Shown: in pieces, positions 12,865 through 13,638 of the stretch
Layout of the letters: the number at the start of each line of letters is the position of its first letter
How positions within the stretch are numbered: position 1 is the stretch's first letter
From: Treponema sp.
GTDB lineage: Bacteria; Spirochaetota; Spirochaetia; Treponematales; Breznakiellaceae
DNA length: 13,638 nucleotides
Assembly: GCA_031283505.1 (NCBI GenBank)
Contig: JAITBO010000333.1
Location: 1 to 13,638, forward strand
Reading direction: 5' to 3'
Notes under the pieces: model-generated
What the model was told of the DNA's origin: nothing
The model's input: the letters and a program-made list of their open reading frames with translations, nothing else
The model's database searches: none
Program-made: the position numbers and the translations under genes

Positions 12865-13638
12865 ATGGGGGTGCCGTTTGCCGATATTGTATATGATGAG
12901 CTGGATATATGTGTCTCATGGCATGGCGAAAAATTCCATGCCGATAAAGACTTTACGGCTTTTCTTGGTGAGCAGGTAAAAGCCCGCCTTGATGACGATG
13001 TCGGGGAAGAAAATTTCCAGACTTGTCTACGTGGGCTCGATCTGACAGGTATGGGGAGAAGTTGTTTAGAAGAAGTCCTCAATGCCAAAGTACCTGAATC
13101 CCGCGCTTGGGCAATGGGAGAAGCGTTTGCCGAGGCTTGGCTGATAGAGTGTTACAAAATCGAATTTCCGTGGAATATGGAAAGGGACAAGCGTCATCCC
13201 TTTGCATCGTTGCCCGGTGCGGATTTAGTTGGATTTCAAAAAATCGGGGACAAGTTTCATCTGGTTTTAGGAGAAGTGAAAACATCAGGTGAAAATAAAT
13301 CGCCACCCCAGGTAATGTCAGGCCGAAGCGGTATGGTTCATCAACTGGATAACATAGCAAGCGATTTGAGGCTTGTGCGTGAACTGATAAGTTGGTTGTA
13401 TCATAGGACCCGTGGAGGAACCTATGAGCAGGCATTTAAGAGTTCCTGTATCAACTATTTTGAATCGCAAGCAAAAGACATTGTCCTTTTTGGTATTTTA
13501 ATAAGAGATACTGCCCCAAATGAACAGGATTTATCTGGAAGGGGACAAACGCTCCGCAGAAAATTGAGCGCTCCAACACAGTGCCATTTAATCGCCCTCT
13601 ATTTACCCTGGGATATTGGGCAGTTAGGCGCTTATATC
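12865..13638 (+). CDS. Unknown protein with PD-(D/E)XK-like nuclease signature (runs off right edge)
   Basis: I do not recognise the family. The 258 visible residues are soluble and uninterrupted to the window edge. A nuclease-like core is visible: GAD120LVGF, a strand, then HLVLGE137VK139TS, which fits the D-x(n)-ExK pattern of PD-(D/E)XK enzymes. It is followed by a PPQVMSGRSGMVHQLDNI segment and later by a strand-rich part (KDIVLFGILIRD). Glu90 in the helix EAFAEAWL could be an extra catalytic residue. The start is ATG 12865, nine bases after GGAG (12852-12855); ATG 12850 is in frame with no ribosome site. It follows the AAA gene by 39 bp and is visibly richer in A/T than the housekeeping genes, which suggests acquisition. 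A role in DNA cleavage in defence is an inference. Confidence 0.7.
   Translation, partial: MGVPFADIVYDELDICVSWHGEKFHADKDFTAFLGEQVKARLDDDVGEENFQTCLRGLDLTGMGRSCLEEVLNAKVPESRAWAMGEAFAEAWLIECYKIEFPWNMERDKRHPFASLPGADLVGFQKIGDKFHLVLGEVKTSGENKSPPQVMSGRSGMVHQLDNIASDLRLVRELISWLYHRTRGGTYEQAFKSSCINYFESQAKDIVLFGILIRDTAPNEQDLSGRGQTLRRKLSAPTQCHLIALYLPWDIGQLGAYI

Noticed and set aside
1..13638. CRISPR array or rRNA genes
   Set aside because: No regularly spaced repeats and no rRNA-like sequence were seen; the only tRNA-like sequence is the degenerate tRNA-Leu.

Overview
The window looks like chromosomal DNA of a spirochete, most likely a Treponema-type gut species. The basis is the mix of moderately GC-rich housekeeping genes (ffh, tmk, ligA, trmB), many small lipoproteins and secreted proteins of no recognised family, and an intergenic element that resembles the flavo-1 RNA, which is reported from Bacteroidetes and Spirochaetes. 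The assignment is inferred from gene content and remembered family features; no database was searched.

Left part (1-2600). The 5' part of ffh (SRP GTPase) runs off the left edge on the minus strand. Upstream of it, on the same strand, is a membrane-anchored GGDEF diguanylate cyclase with an intact GGDEF signature and an RxxD inhibitory site. From 2135 to 2537 lies a decayed plus-strand coding remnant, probably of an insertion sequence. It has an in-frame stop, one frameshift and a near-perfect 37-nt palindrome.

Thiamine block (2534-5681). A TPP riboswitch with a clear terminator and a visible alternative antiterminator fold precedes four tightly packed genes: a YkoF/MTH1187-type thiamine-binding protein, an ABC permease, a ThiY-like substrate-binding lipoprotein and an ABC ATPase. 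Together they form a TPP-repressed importer for thiamine or a pyrimidine precursor. A lone MetQ-like binding protein, without the usual lipobox cysteine and without a metNI pair, converges on it from the minus strand.

Middle (6527-8107). A 180-bp nested inverted repeat with perfect 14-bp ends separates metQ from tmk. The thymidylate kinase has threonine in place of the Walker A lysine. It is followed by a secreted protein of unknown function.

Right-middle (8136-11805, minus strand). trmB and ligA overlap by 35 nt. Upstream of trmB are several hairpins, and then a structured region resembling flavo-1. Next comes a small lipoprotein gene whose -10 box lies 6 nt from its ATG, the same spacing as at ffh, which suggests leaderless transcripts.

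Right end (11857-13638). This part has the character of an accessory region. It holds a degenerate tRNA-Leu(CAG), a plausible integration scar, then decayed coding fragments. A truncated AAA+ ATPase follows, then a gene running off the right edge whose product carries a PD-(D/E)XK-like nuclease signature. This may be the start of a defence-type island. It is the part of the window most worth extending, although the AAA gene looks N-terminally truncated and may not be functional.
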